A stretch of 64,000 nt of DNA from Lysobacter sp. BMK333-48F3 (GCF_019733395.1 NZ_JAIHOO010000001.1:62001-126000), one strand, 5' to 3'. Counted from the stretch's first letter, positions 20,827-30,138 are shown. Notes: generated by a model not told the origin, from the sequence alone. A program made the numbers and translations.

Positions 20827-21708
20827 ATGACGCAACGCCGCTATCTGCAACTGGACGTGTTCGCCGACCGGCCCGGCGCCGGCAACCCGCTGGCCGTGGT
20901 CCTCGACGCCGAGGGCCTGGACGACCGCGACATGCAGGCCATCGCCCGCTGGACCCGCCTGCCCGAGACCACCTTCGTGTTCCCGCCGACCCAGCCGGGC
21001 GCCAGCTACCGCATCCGCATGTTCAGCCCGCGCCGCGAAGTGCCGTTCGCCGGCCATCCCAGCGTCGGCACCGCCTGCGTGGTGCTGGAGGCCGGACTGG
21101 CCGCGCCGGTCGACGGCCGCCTGGTCCAGGAAGGCGTGGCCGGCCTGCTGCCGCTGGCGGTGAACGGCGACGGCGACGCCCGCACGATCGCGGTGCGCAC
21201 GCCGCGCGCGCGGGTGGTCGAAGTCGCCGACGCGGCCGATCCGCGCCTGGCCGACACCTTGCGCGAGCTGCCGCTGGGCGCGCTGCCGCCGGCGCTGATG
21301 GACGGCGGCCGCCGCTGGTGGCTGGCCGAACTGCGCGACGAGGCCGCGCTGCGCGCCGCGACCCCGGACTGGACCGCGATCGGCCGCCTGGCCGAAGCCA
21401 CCGAGAGCATGGGCCTGTGCGCCTTCGCCCGCGCCGACGCCGGCCGCGACTACGACCTGGTGGTGCGCGCCTTCGTCGGCGCCCCGGCGCAGTTCGAGGA
21501 CGCCGCCTCCGGTGCCGCCAACGCCACCCTCGCCGCCTGGCTCAACCACAACGGCGCCCTGCCCGGCCGCGACGGCCGCTACACGGTCAGCCAGGGCCGC
21601 GAAGTCGGCTTCGACGCGCGCCTGCAATTGCGCGTGGACGGCGACGGCGAAGTCTGGTCCGGCGGCCGGGTCAGCAACGTGGTGCGCGGCCACATCGACT
21701 GGCGCTGA
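20827..21708 (+). CDS. PhzF family isomerase/epimerase
   Basis: The product has 293 residues. Family members have the diaminopimelate-epimerase fold with a single catalytic glutamate; Glu47 in RLPETTFVF occupies that position. Other signatures are DVFADRPGAGNPLAVV at the start, FAGHPSVGTA, and EDAASGAANATLAAWL near the end. Substrates vary (DHHA in phenazine synthesis for PhzF itself), and no phenazine genes are nearby, so the substrate is unknown. The ATG at 20827 gives the standard family N-terminus. The gene is divergent from lysAC and ends near a hairpin at 21808. Confidence 0.9.
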   Translation: MTQRRYLQLDVFADRPGAGNPLAVVLDAEGLDDRDMQAIARWTRLPETTFVFPPTQPGASYRIRMFSPRREVPFAGHPSVGTACVVLEAGLAAPVDGRLVQEGVAGLLPLAVNGDGDARTIAVRTPRARVVEVADAADPRLADTLRELPLGALPPALMDGGRRWWLAELRDEAALRAATPDWTAIGRLAEATESMGLCAFARADAGRDYDLVVRAFVGAPAQFEDAASGAANATLAAWLNHNGALPGRDGRYTVSQGREVGFDARLQLRVDGDGEVWSGGRVSNVVRGHIDWR

Positions 21709-21757
21709 GCGGCGCGCGGGCCTCGACGCCAGGCCCGCGGCGCGCGCCAAAGTTACA

Positions 21758-21811
21758 AATAGAAACGCTACGAATAGAGACGCTACGAATAGAACGCTAC
21801 GAATAGAAACG
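21758..21811. repeat. 15-bp tandem repeat, about 3.7 copies
   Basis: The unit AATAGAAACGCTACG occurs at 21758 and 21773, then in a 14-base form at 21788, then partially at 21802. It is AT-rich relative to its surroundings and lies after the phzF-like gene. Confidence 0.85.
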
Positions 21812-21835
21812 CCGGAACCTCGCGGTCCCGGCGTT
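21808..21835. terminator. Hairpin between converging phzF-like and glycine-zipper genes
   Basis: AACGCCGG and CCGGCGTT form an 8-bp stem that continues as ACC/GGT around a TCGC loop. It lies about 100 bases after one stop and 70 from the other, so it could terminate both genes. Confidence 0.6.
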
Positions 21836-21903
21836 CCACCGGCCCGGCATCGCTGCCGGGGTGGGCGGCGCCCCCGTTCCGCGCGCCGCCCCGGTCCGCA
21901 GGT

Positions 21904-22563
21904 TCAGTCCGGACGCACGTCCACCCGCACCCGCATGCGGTCGCCGGGGTGATGGTTGGTGCGGGTGTGGTAGGTCTTGCCGGCGTATTCGTAGGTCACG
22001 TCGTAGGCGCTGACCGAACGCTCGCCGCCGGAGTAGTAATTGCCGCCGGCCGGCTCCGGATCGCAGACCCGCACCGAGCCGGTGCGCGGCGCCTGGGTGC
22101 GCTTGCTCTGCTCGTAGATGCTGCGGCCGGCCATGCCGCCGACCATCGAGCCGATCGCCGACGTCGCGTAGCGCGCGCTGCCGCCGCCGACCTTGCTGCC
22201 GAGCACCGCGCCGACGATGCCGCCGACCACGGTCGCGGCGGTGCGTCCGCCCTCGGTGCCGGCGCTGCGGCGCTGGTTGCCGTAGGGGTCGTAGTACTCG
22301 TCGCGGCGGGTGTAGTCGTCGCCGTAGTAGGAATCGCCCTCGACATAGGTCGGGCGCTCGTAGCAACGCGTGCCGCTGGCCGGCTGCGAGCGGTAGTTGT
22401 CGAACACCGGATCGACCCGGATCACCCGCGCGTAATCGACCTGCGAAGCGTAGCCGGCGTTGTAGCCGTTGTTGTTGTCGGAATAGCCGTACGACTGCGC
22501 CGAGGCGACGCCGGTGGCGGCGGCCAAGGCCAGGCCCAGGACGGTGACGAGCGAGCGGTTCAT
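21904..22563 (-). CDS. Glycine-zipper 2TM domain envelope protein
   Basis: The product has 219 residues. A signal peptide (MNRSLVTVLGLALAAATGVASA) is followed by a Tyr/Asp/Asn-rich segment and then a glycine-zipper double hairpin (GGIVGAVLGSKVGGG, GSMVGGMAG), as in the Rickettsia 17-kDa antigen family. There is no lipobox cysteine. The C-terminal part (YDVTYEYAGKTYHTRTNHHPGDRMRVRVDVRP) matches the usual tail of these proteins. An outer-membrane or periplasmic location is expected; the function is unknown. It is a single gene. Confidence 0.88.
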   Translation of the reverse strand: MNRSLVTVLGLALAAATGVASAQSYGYSDNNNGYNAGYASQVDYARVIRVDPVFDNYRSQPASGTRCYERPTYVEGDSYYGDDYTRRDEYYDPYGNQRRSAGTEGGRTAATVVGGIVGAVLGSKVGGGSARYATSAIGSMVGGMAGRSIYEQSKRTQAPRTGSVRVCDPEPAGGNYYSGGERSVSAYDVTYEYAGKTYHTRTNHHPGDRMRVRVDVRPD

Positions 22564-22665
22564 GTGGACTCCCAGGCGCCGACAGGGCGCGCTGTGGATC
22601 GTCGGGCCCGGGCGGTCAACACCGGCTGAATGCGAGCGCCCGCCGGAGCCTGGCGACGGCGATAT

Positions 22666-23418
22666 TTACCTCGCCGTTAGCCAGTCTGCGACTTCGGTCG
22701 CGATCGCGGCGGCGCCGCGGCCGAGCAAGGGGCCGACGTGCTCGGCCGAGGCCACGGTCCGATGCAGTGCCCCGACCGCAGCGGCGAACTCGGCCGACAG
22801 CGCCGGCGGCAGATCCTCGTCGGCGCTCGAACTCAGGCACAGCACCGGGCAGGCCGGCGCCGGCGCCTCGATGCCGGCGTGGGCGGCGCGCAGCACCGCG
22901 CCGGATTCGTCGCGCCAATGGCGGAAGGCATACAGCGCCGCGGCTTCGTCGGCTTCGCCCAGCGCGCGCCGGGTCGAGGACAGCCGCGCCTGGCCATGCC
23001 AGGCCACCCGCTCCGGCCAGTCGCGCGCCGGCAACCGCCGCGCCCACGGCGCCGGCGGCAGCGGGTTCACCAGCACCGCGGCATCGGCGCGCTCGGCCGC
23101 GGCCCAGGCCAGCAGGCCGCCGAGGCTGGCGCCGACCACCGCGCGCGGCCGCGGCAAGGCGTCCAGGGCCGCGCGCACCTGGCCCAGGTAGTCGGCCCAT
23201 CCGGTGCCCTCCAGCCCGGCCGGCGCCGGCTGCAGGTCCGGCGCGGCGACGGCGAAGCCGCGCGCCTGGAGGACCGGCGCCCACAGGTTCCATTCCCAGC
23301 CGCCGCCGCCCGCGCCATGGATCAGCAGGACGTGGGTCAGCGGGACGTGGCGTGGCGGCGAGTGCGGAACGGTCGGCGGCATGGCGCCATTGTCGCCGCC
23401 TGTTGCGGCTCGGCCCAA
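22666..23418 (-). CDS. Alpha/beta hydrolase
   Basis: The product has 250 residues. It carries the oxyanion segment LIHGAGGGGWEWN and the nucleophile elbow GASLGG, and a histidine in SAEHVGPLLG fits the catalytic acid-base partner, so the fold is RBBP9/BioH-like. The start is uncertain: the first ATG is 4 bases after the osmC stop, and an internal ATG 36 bases later (23382) is also possible; neither has a clear Shine-Dalgarno sequence. The tight spacing suggests an operon with osmC. The substrate is unknown. Confidence 0.85.
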   Translation of the reverse strand: MGRAATGGDNGAMPPTVPHSPPRHVPLTHVLLIHGAGGGGWEWNLWAPVLQARGFAVAAPDLQPAPAGLEGTGWADYLGQVRAALDALPRPRAVVGASLGGLLAWAAAERADAAVLVNPLPPAPWARRLPARDWPERVAWHGQARLSSTRRALGEADEAAALYAFRHWRDESGAVLRAAHAGIEAPAPACPVLCLSSSADEDLPPALSAEFAAAVGALHRTVASAEHVGPLLGRGAAAIATEVADWLTAR

Positions 23419-23422
23419 CGGC

Positions 23423-23854
23423 TCAGCTCAGCTGCGCTTCCAGGCTGATCGGCACCGCGCTCAGCGCCTTGGACACCGGGCAGTTGGCCTTGGCGTCCTC
23501 GGCGATGGCCTGGAACTTGGCCGCGTCGATGCCCGGCACGTCGGCGCTGACCTTGAGCCGGATCTGCGACAGGCTCGGCCCGCCTTCCATCGACAGGTCG
23601 ACTTCGGCGCGGGTGTCCAGCCGCGCCGGCGGATGCCCGGCCTCGGTCAGCTTGGCCGACAGGGCCATGGTGAAGCAGCCGGCGTGGGCGGCGGCGATCA
23701 GCTCCTCCGGGTTGGTGCCCTTCTCCTCGCCGAAGCGGCTGTTGAAGGCGTAGCGGGTATCGCTCAGCACTCCGCTCTGCGGCGTGCTCAACCGACCCTG
23801 GCCGCTCTTGAGGTCGCCTTCCCAGTGCGCGGTGGCGTGACGCGAAATGCCCAT
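23423..23854 (-). CDS. OsmC family peroxiredoxin
   Basis: The product has 143 residues and is a thiol peroxidase that reduces organic hydroperoxides. The two redox cysteines are C60 (AAHAGCFTMALS) and C125 (ANCPVSKAL), and GTNPEELIAAAHA is the family signature. The ATG at 23854 is preceded by AAGGAGC at ideal spacing; reading further upstream adds 20 unrelated residues. It is first in a two-gene unit with the hydrolase. Sequence is closer to OsmC than to Ohr. Confidence 0.93.
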   Translation of the reverse strand: MGISRHATAHWEGDLKSGQGRLSTPQSGVLSDTRYAFNSRFGEEKGTNPEELIAAAHAGCFTMALSAKLTEAGHPPARLDTRAEVDLSMEGGPSLSQIRLKVSADVPGIDAAKFQAIAEDAKANCPVSKALSAVPISLEAQLS

Positions 23855-24201
23855 GGTGCCGCTCCTTCGTTGAGGGGCGGACAGGGTAGCGGGTGGAACG
23901 TTACAAGCGAGCAAAGAGTGGAGAGAAGTGAGGAGTGAGCAGCGCCGCTTGCAGCGCTCGCCCCTCGCTTCTCCTCGCTCGTTCCTCTCCGCTCGTTCCT
24001 AGCCTTGCCGCGATGCAGCACGCCCAATCGCGACTCCGGGCGCCGTTCCGGGCTTGACCCGCCCTGCCACCTGCGGGAGTCTGTGATCCCGGCGCGCGCG
24101 CCGGCACCCGCCATGACCGCCCGCCGAGCGCCCACGCTCGGGCGCGCAGCGCGGACAGCCATGACGGCCTTCCCACCCTTGCCTCAGGGAGAAGTCCGCT
24201 C

Positions 24202-26265
24202 ATGTCCTACAGCACAGAATCGATCCGCAACGTGGCCTTGGCAGGCCACCCCGGCGCCGGCAAAACCACCCTGTTCGAAGCCCTGCTGCAGGCCGGCGGC
24301 GCAGTCCAGACGGCAGGCAGCATCGAACGCGGCAGCACGGTGTCCGATTTCGACCCGATCGAAAAACAACGCGGCCATTCCATCGACGCGGCGATCGCCG
24401 GCATCGACCATTCGGACGCTTCCGGACGGCTTGTCCACGTCAACCTGATCGACACCCCCGGCTATCCCGATTTCCGCGGCCCCACCCTGTCGGCGCTGGC
24501 CGCGGTCGAAACCGCGGTGGTGATCGTCGACGCCGACCGCGGGGTCGAGTACGGCACCCGGCGGATGATGGAGCACGCCAAGACCCGGCGCCTGTGCCGG
24601 GCGATCGTGGTCAACAAGATCGACCACGAGAACGCCAGCGCCGCGCGCGTGCTCGACGACATCCGCGACAGCTTCGGCCCCGAATGCCTGCCGCTGAACC
24701 TGCCGGCCGACGGCGGCAGCCGGGTGGTCGACTGCTTCGGCAGCGCCGAGGGCGACAGCGACCTCGGCGCGGTCGCCGACTGGCACCAGAAGATCATCGA
24801 CCAGGTTGTCGAGGTCAACGAAACGGTGATGGAGCATTACCTCGACCTCGGCGAGGGCGGCCTGTCCGGCGCCGAGCTGCACGACGCCTTCGAGCAATGC
24901 CTGCGCGAGGGCCACCTGGTGCCGGTGCTGTTCTGCTCGGCGCGCAGCGGGGTCGGGATCAAGGAACTGCTCGACGTCGCCGAGCGCCTGTTCCCGCATC
25001 CGGGCGAGGCCAACCCGCCGCCGTTCGTCAAAGGCGCCGGCGAGGACGCCCTGGCCATCGAGGCCCAGCCCGATCCCAAGGCGCACGTGATCGCCGACGT
25101 GTTCAAGATCGTCAACGACCCCTTCGTCGGCAAGCTCGGCGTGTTCCGGGTCTACCAGGGCACGGTGCGCAAGGACACCCAGTTGTTCGTCGACGACGGC
25201 AAGAAGCCGTTCAAGGTCGGCCATCTGTTCAAGCTCAAGGGCAAGGACCACGTCGAGGTCGAGCAGGCCATTCCCGGCGACATCGCCGCGGTGGCCAAGG
25301 TCGACGAGCTGCATTTCGACGCGGTGCTGCACGACAGCCACGACGAAGACCAGATCCACCTGGCGCCGCTGAATTTCCCCCGGCCGATGTTCGGCCTGGC
25401 GGTCGACGCGGCCAGCAAGGGCCAGGAGCAGAAGCTCGCCACCGCCCTGCACAAGCTGGCCGAGGAGGATCCCTGCTTCCAGGTCGAACGCGAGACCGAA
25501 ACCAACGAGACCGTGATCCGCGGCCTGTCGGATCTGCACCTGCGGATCAACCTGGACCGGCTCAAGGACCGTTACGGGGTCGAAGTCAACTCGCGGCCGC
25601 CGCGCATCGCCTACCGCGAGACCGTCGCGGCCAAGGCCGAAGGCCACCACCGGCACAAGAAGCAGACCGGCGGCGCCGGCCAGTTCGGCGAGGTGTTCCT
25701 GCGCATCGAACCGTTGCCGCGCGGCGGCGGCTTCGAGTTCGTCGACGAGGTCAAGGGCGGCACCATTCCCGGCCAGTTCCTGCCGGCGGTGGAGAAAGGC
25801 GTGCGCCAGGTGCTGCACGACGGCGCGCTCGCCGGCTACCCGATCCAGGACGTGCGGGTGATCGTCTACGACGGCAAGTACCACAGCGTCGACAGCAAGG
25901 AAGTCGCCTTCATCGCCGCCGGCAAGAAAGCCTTCCTGGATGCGATCGGCAAGGCCCGGCCGCAGGTGCTGGAGCCGATCGTCGACCTGGAGGTCGCCGC
26001 GCCCGAGCAGCACATGGGCGACATCAGCGGCGGCCTGGCCAGCAAGCGCGCGCGGATCAACGGCACCGACAGCGTGCGCGGCGGCGAGATCGTGGTCCGT
26101 GCCCAGGTGCCGCTGTCGGAGCTGGAAGGCTACGCCGCCGAACTCAAGTCGGTGACCGCCGGCCGCGGCCGTTATTCGCTGGACTTCAGCCACTACGAGC
26201 CGGTGCCCGGCAACGTGCAGCAGAAGCTGGTCGAGGCCTACAAGCCGCGGCACGAAGAAGACTGA
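24202..26265 (+). CDS. Elongation factor G-like GTPase (EF-G2 type)
   Basis: The product is a 687-residue translational GTPase with the domain order of EF-G: G1 GHPGAGKT at 15-22, G3 DTPGYPDF, G4 NKID, then EF-G domains II-V (GAGQFGEVFLRIEP, MGDISGGLASKRARI, VPLSELEGYAAELKSVTAGRG). It departs from canonical EF-G in each switch motif (canonical GHIDAGKT, RGITI and DTPGHVDF). It therefore belongs to the EF-G-like paralogue group whose role is poorly known, not the essential FusA. It stands alone, without the rpsL-rpsG-tufA context of fusA. Confidence 0.9.
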   Translation: MSYSTESIRNVALAGHPGAGKTTLFEALLQAGGAVQTAGSIERGSTVSDFDPIEKQRGHSIDAAIAGIDHSDASGRLVHVNLIDTPGYPDFRGPTLSALAAVETAVVIVDADRGVEYGTRRMMEHAKTRRLCRAIVVNKIDHENASAARVLDDIRDSFGPECLPLNLPADGGSRVVDCFGSAEGDSDLGAVADWHQKIIDQVVEVNETVMEHYLDLGEGGLSGAELHDAFEQCLREGHLVPVLFCSARSGVGIKELLDVAERLFPHPGEANPPPFVKGAGEDALAIEAQPDPKAHVIADVFKIVNDPFVGKLGVFRVYQGTVRKDTQLFVDDGKKPFKVGHLFKLKGKDHVEVEQAIPGDIAAVAKVDELHFDAVLHDSHDEDQIHLAPLNFPRPMFGLAVDAASKGQEQKLATALHKLAEEDPCFQVERETETNETVIRGLSDLHLRINLDRLKDRYGVEVNSRPPRIAYRETVAAKAEGHHRHKKQTGGAGQFGEVFLRIEPLPRGGGFEFVDEVKGGTIPGQFLPAVEKGVRQVLHDGALAGYPIQDVRVIVYDGKYHSVDSKEVAFIAAGKKAFLDAIGKARPQVLEPIVDLEVAAPEQHMGDISGGLASKRARINGTDSVRGGEIVVRAQVPLSELEGYAAELKSVTAGRGRYSLDFSHYEPVPGNVQQKLVEAYKPRHEED

Positions 26266-26296
26266 GCCGCGCCGGTCCGTTCGGCTGCGGTCCACG

Positions 26297-26327
26297 GCAC
26301 CGCCGGCGCGCGCTGCGCCGGCGGTGC
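26297..26327. terminator. 13-bp perfect hairpin after the EF-G-like gene
   Basis: GCACCGCCGGCGC and GCGCCGGCGGTGC pair perfectly around a 5-base loop, 31 bases after the stop. No T-run follows. Confidence 0.6.
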
Positions 26328-26493
26328 GCTGCGCAGGTCCGCCAAACCGGCCCGCATCGGCGCATTCGCCTGCCGTCGGGCGATGCGGTCGAGCGCGTCG
26401 GCGTGCGGCCCGGATTATGATGGCCGATCGGTTCACACCGAGCGCAAGCATGCGTTGTTCCATCTGCCGGGCCGGATCGCCCAGGAGTCGCCG

Positions 26494-26913
26494 ATGCCTT
26501 CGTTTCGCATCCCATCGCTGTCGGTCGCGGCCGTGCTGGCCGCGCTCGCCTTGGCGCCGCCGCACCCGGCCGATGCGCGCAAGCCGGCGGCGTCCAAGCC
26601 GGCGGTGCAGAACCGCTGCGGCTGGTTCATCAATCCGACCCCGGGCAACGCCTGGCTGTACGACCGCGACGCCGAGTGGACCATCGGCCTGCAGGGCGGC
26701 CACCAGGCCGAAGGCGACTGGCCGGCGATCGCGCAGGACCAGTGGGTCGAAACCAACCGCCATTACGGTTATGGCTGCGCCTGCATGCGGGTGATCGCCG
26801 ACGACCGGACCAAGGACGTGCAGCGCATCGTGTCCGCGCGCGGGCTCAAGCTCGAGCAGTGCCGGCGCGATCCGGCCCTGACCGAGCCGCTGCAAGAGTT
26901 GCGCGGCGAATGA
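26494..26913 (+). CDS. DUF4087 domain exported protein
   Basis: The product has 139 residues. A signal peptide (MPSFRIPSLSVAAVLAALALAPP) precedes the DUF4087 pattern: CGWFINPTPGNAWLYDRD, WTIGLQGGHQAEGDWP, NRHYGYGCACM, and LEQCRRDPAL. The spaced cysteines suggest periplasmic disulfides. The start at 26494 has CAGGAG 7 bases upstream. The stop overlaps the MscS gene start (ATGA), so the two are cotranscribed. The function of DUF4087 is unknown. Confidence 0.85.
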   Translation: MPSFRIPSLSVAAVLAALALAPPHPADARKPAASKPAVQNRCGWFINPTPGNAWLYDRDAEWTIGLQGGHQAEGDWPAIAQDQWVETNRHYGYGCACMRVIADDRTKDVQRIVSARGLKLEQCRRDPALTEPLQELRGE

Positions 26914-28142
26914 TGTCCGCCGCCCCGCCCACCGACCCGGAGCTGCACGAGATCGTCTCCGACGCCATGACCGCGGTGTCGAGCCCGACCGACCTGATCG
27001 TGGCGCTGATCGCGGTCGCCGCCGCGCTGACCGCCGGAGTGCTGGCCACGCGCTGGCTGCATCGCCGGCTCGGCCACCATCGCCGGGTGGCGTCGACCCT
27101 GACCGACTATCTGTGCACGCCGCTGCTGGCCACCCTGGCGCTGGCGGCGCTGCAGGGCATCGACAACCCCTTGATCGGCCTCAGCGCGACCTTGCTGGTG
27201 CTGTTCCTGGCGATCCGCGCGCTGGCCGCGTTGCTGGAACTGCTGTTCCGCCCGACCCTGCCGCTGCGGCTGATGCTGCGCCTGATCACCGTGGTCTCAT
27301 GGCTGGCGGCGGTGTTCGCCCTGTTCGCCGACCGCAGCGCCACCATCGCCAAGATCTACGGCGCCAACGTCAAGTTCGGCGGCATCTCGCTGTCCAGCCA
27401 GGGCGTCCTCAGCGGCCTGGTGGTCGGCGTGGTGGTGGCGATCGTCGCCCTGTGGGGCGACAAGACCGTGGCCGCGCTGCTGCGCCGCAGCCGCACCCTG
27501 CAGCCGAATTTCGTCCTGGCGCTGTCGCGGATCTTCAGCGTCGCGATCTGGGTCGTCGCCACCGCGGTGATCTTCAGCGCCAGCGGCATCAACCTGACCG
27601 CGCTGGCGGCGTTCAGCGGCGCGCTCGGCATCGGCCTGGGCCTGGGCCTGCAGAAGCTGGCCGCCAGCTACATCAGCGGCCTGATCGTGCTGTTCGAGCA
27701 GTCGGTGCGGGTCGGCGACAACATCGCCAGCAACGGCGTCGTCGGCCGGGTCACCCGGATGACCGTGCGCTACACCATGATCCGCACCCGCGACGGAGTC
27801 GAGGCGATCGTGCCCAACGACAGCCTGACCGGCAACGTGATCGTCAACCAGTCCTGGTCCGACCGCAATCTGCGCCTGGTCTGCGGCGTGCTGGTCAAGG
27901 GCGATACCGACATCGGCCTGGCCCGCAACCTGTTCGTCGAGGCGATGCGGGCCCAGGAACGGGTGCTGGAACAGCCGCCGCCGCATATGTACATCACCGC
28001 GATCAACGACAAGGGCATCCAGCTCGACGGCCATTTCTGGATCAACGATCCCGAGAACGGCCAGCACAACGTCGCCTCGGACGTCTACGACGCGATGCTG
28101 GCCGGGTTCCGCCGCAACGGGGTGCAACTGGTCGCGCAGTGA
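26910..28142 (+). CDS. MscS family mechanosensitive ion channel
   Basis: The product has 410 residues. About five hydrophobic helices lead to the pore helix (FSGALGIGLGLGLQKLAASYISG), followed by the MscS beta domain (FEQSVRVGDNIASNGVVGRVTRMTVRYTMIRTRDGVEAIVPNDSL) and the C-terminal alpha/beta vestibule. The pore glycine/alanine pattern and the PNDSL motif are diagnostic. The channel is gated by membrane tension and releases solutes on osmotic downshock. The start is ATG 26910 or the adjacent ATG 26913; the first overlaps the previous stop. It is coupled to the DUF4087 gene. Confidence 0.93.
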   Translation: MMSAAPPTDPELHEIVSDAMTAVSSPTDLIVALIAVAAALTAGVLATRWLHRRLGHHRRVASTLTDYLCTPLLATLALAALQGIDNPLIGLSATLLVLFLAIRALAALLELLFRPTLPLRLMLRLITVVSWLAAVFALFADRSATIAKIYGANVKFGGISLSSQGVLSGLVVGVVVAIVALWGDKTVAALLRRSRTLQPNFVLALSRIFSVAIWVVATAVIFSASGINLTALAAFSGALGIGLGLGLQKLAASYISGLIVLFEQSVRVGDNIASNGVVGRVTRMTVRYTMIRTRDGVEAIVPNDSLTGNVIVNQSWSDRNLRLVCGVLVKGDTDIGLARNLFVEAMRAQERVLEQPPPHMYITAINDKGIQLDGHFWINDPENGQHNVASDVYDAMLAGFRRNGVQLVAQ

Positions 28143-28191
28143 CGGCGACGAACGGCGCGCCGCGGCGCGTCCGCGGCGCTAGGATGGCGGC

Positions 28192-28572
28192 GTGACCGAG
28201 ACCGCCCACCCGCGCTTTTTCTGGCAATTCCCGATGCGGCTGGTGCGCGAGGCGCGGCTGGCCGAGTTCCTGCCCGACGACGGCCGGCTGCGGATCCTGT
28301 TCCTGTGGGGCAAGGACTGCCCGAACTGCGACATCGCCAAGGGCCAGATGCTGCTGGCCCAGGACCGCTTCAGCTGGCCCGACGTGGAGTGGCTGCACGA
28401 CAACGTCTACGAAGACCCGGGCATGGCCACGCGCTTCGGCCTGCACGGCATCCCGGCCTTCTTCGTGTTCCGCGGCGGCAAGAAACTCGGCCGTATCGGC
28501 CAATGGCCCGGCACCGAGGCCTTCGTCGCCGCGATCGAGAAACTGCGCCTGCCCGCGCCCAGCGCGGCCTGA
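28192..28572 (+). CDS. Thioredoxin-like protein with CPNC motif
   Basis: The product has 126 residues, starting at GTG with AGGA 7 bases upstream. It shows the thioredoxin pattern: strand LRILFLWG, active site C43-P-N-C46, and the cis-proline loop GIPAFFVFRGGKKLGRIGQWPG. The CPNC active site is unusual compared with CGPC. There is no signal peptide, so it is presumably cytoplasmic. Its partner is unknown. It lies 49 bases after the MscS gene. Confidence 0.85.
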   Translation: MTETAHPRFFWQFPMRLVREARLAEFLPDDGRLRILFLWGKDCPNCDIAKGQMLLAQDRFSWPDVEWLHDNVYEDPGMATRFGLHGIPAFFVFRGGKKLGRIGQWPGTEAFVAAIEKLRLPAPSAA

Positions 28573-28667
28573 ACGCGGCCGCCGCAACAGTCCATCGCGC
28601 CGCGGCGCTTGGCGGCGGCGCGCGGCCGGGCGCAGACTGGCCCTCCGCTCGCAACCCCGCCGCCGCC

Positions 28668-29297
28668 ATGTTCGACGCCGCCACCCTCGCCGCCTATCTG
28701 GTCGCCGCCGCCGTGCTGGTGTTGATCCCGGGGCCGGGCACGGCCTGGATCGTCGCCCAGAGCGCCGCCGGCGGCACCGCGCGCGGGGTGCAGGCCGCAT
28801 TCGGCCTGGAGACGGCGACCCTGATCCATGCCCTGGCCGCCGGCCTGGGCCTGTCGGCCGTGCTGGCGACCTCGGCGCTGGCCTTCGAGGTGCTCAAGTA
28901 CGCCGGCGCCACCTACCTGATCTGGCTCGGCATCAAGGCCTGGCGCAGCGGCGCGGCGAGCGCCGCCGAGCCGGCCGCCGCCGCGGCGCCGGTGTCGGCG
29001 CGCGGGGTGTATCTGCGCTCGGTCCTGACCGGAGTGCTGAACCCGAAGGTGGCGCTGTTCTTCCTCGCCTTCCTGCCCCAGTTCGTGCATCCCGAGCGCG
29101 GCATGGTCTGGCTGCAGTTCCTGATCCTGGGCGCGCTGCTGTCGATGATCGGCCTGCTCAACAGCCTGTTCCTCAGCTTCGCCGTCGGCCGCTTCGGCCG
29201 CCGTTTCGCCGGCCGCGGCGGGCGTTGGAAGGAGCGCCTGACCGGCAGCGTGTTCATCCTGCTCGGCCTGCGCCTGGCCGCGCAGCAGCGCGGCTGA
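28668..29297 (+). CDS. LysE family amino-acid exporter
   Basis: The product has 209 residues. Six hydrophobic helices are visible and the N-terminus carries the family pattern VLVLIPGPGTAWIVAQSAAGGTARGVQAAFG. A further signature is SVLTGVLNPKVALFFLAFLPQFV. RhtB/LysE proteins export amino acids or homoserine derivatives by proton exchange; the substrate cannot be read here. The ATG at 28668 gives the standard start; no strong Shine-Dalgarno sequence is visible. Confidence 0.92.
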   Translation: MFDAATLAAYLVAAAVLVLIPGPGTAWIVAQSAAGGTARGVQAAFGLETATLIHALAAGLGLSAVLATSALAFEVLKYAGATYLIWLGIKAWRSGAASAAEPAAAAAPVSARGVYLRSVLTGVLNPKVALFFLAFLPQFVHPERGMVWLQFLILGALLSMIGLLNSLFLSFAVGRFGRRFAGRGGRWKERLTGSVFILLGLRLAAQQRG

Positions 29298-29415
29298 GCC
29301 GCCGCGCGGCGCCGGCGCCGCGCAACCGCGCCTGTACGCCGGACGCGTCCGGCTTGAAGCGCGCCTTCGCGCCCATAGGTCGAGTAGTCACGACCTCAGT
29401 CACGGAGCGCCGCGC

Positions 29416-30138
29416 ATGAAAACCCAGGGCTTTCTCGATCAGTTGCTCAAGACCGCGCAGAACAGCCTCGGCGGCGCCGGCGGCCTCGACGGCCTGCTCG
29501 GCGGCGGCAAGCCGCCGGCGCGCTACGAACAACGCAGCGAAGCCCGCGAAGACAAGCGCGGCCTGCTCAACACCGATTTCGGCAAGGGCGCCCTGACCGG
29601 CGGCGCGCTCGGCCTGCTGCTGGGACACAAGAAGCTGCGCAAGCACGCCGGCAAGATCGCCCTGTACGGCGGCGTCGCCGCGCTCGGCGTGCTGGCCTAC
29701 AAGGCCTACGGCGACTACAAGCGCCAACAGGGCGAGACCGGGGTCGAGCCGCAGACCGTCGACCGCCTGCCGCCGCCGCTGGCCGAACAGCACAGCCAGG
29801 CCATCCTCAAGGCGCTGGTCGCCGCGTCCAAGGCCGACGGCCATATCGATGCGCGCGAACGCGAAGTCATCGAAGGCGAGTTCGTGCGCATCGACGGCGA
29901 TCCGGAACTGCGCCGCTGGCTGCACGAGGAACTGGAAAAGCCGCTCGACCCGGCCGAAGTCGCGCGCGCCGCGAACGGGCCGGAAGTCGCCGCGGAAATG
30001 TACCTGGCCAGCCTGCTCGCCGCCGATGAGCAGAGCTTCATGGAACGCGCCTATCTCGACGAACTCGCGCGCCAGCTCAAGATCGACGATGCGCTGAAGG
30101 CGCGGCTGGAACAGCAGTTGCGCGACGCGCAGGGCTGA
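29416..30138 (+). CDS. DUF533 / TerB-like protein
   Basis: The product has 240 residues. The N-terminal half has a Gly-rich stretch (GGAGGLDGLLGGGK) and a single hydrophobic segment near 75-100 (KIALYGGVAALGVLAYKAYGDY). The C-terminal half is the acidic helical TerB-like domain (KALVAASKADGHIDAREREVIEGEFVRI). This arrangement is DUF533, similar to E. coli YebE. It is likely an inner-membrane-associated protein of unknown function. The ATG follows ACGGAG. Confidence 0.9.
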   Translation: MKTQGFLDQLLKTAQNSLGGAGGLDGLLGGGKPPARYEQRSEAREDKRGLLNTDFGKGALTGGALGLLLGHKKLRKHAGKIALYGGVAALGVLAYKAYGDYKRQQGETGVEPQTVDRLPPPLAEQHSQAILKALVAASKADGHIDAREREVIEGEFVRIDGDPELRRWLHEELEKPLDPAEVARAANGPEVAAEMYLASLLAADEQSFMERAYLDELARQLKIDDALKARLEQQLRDAQG

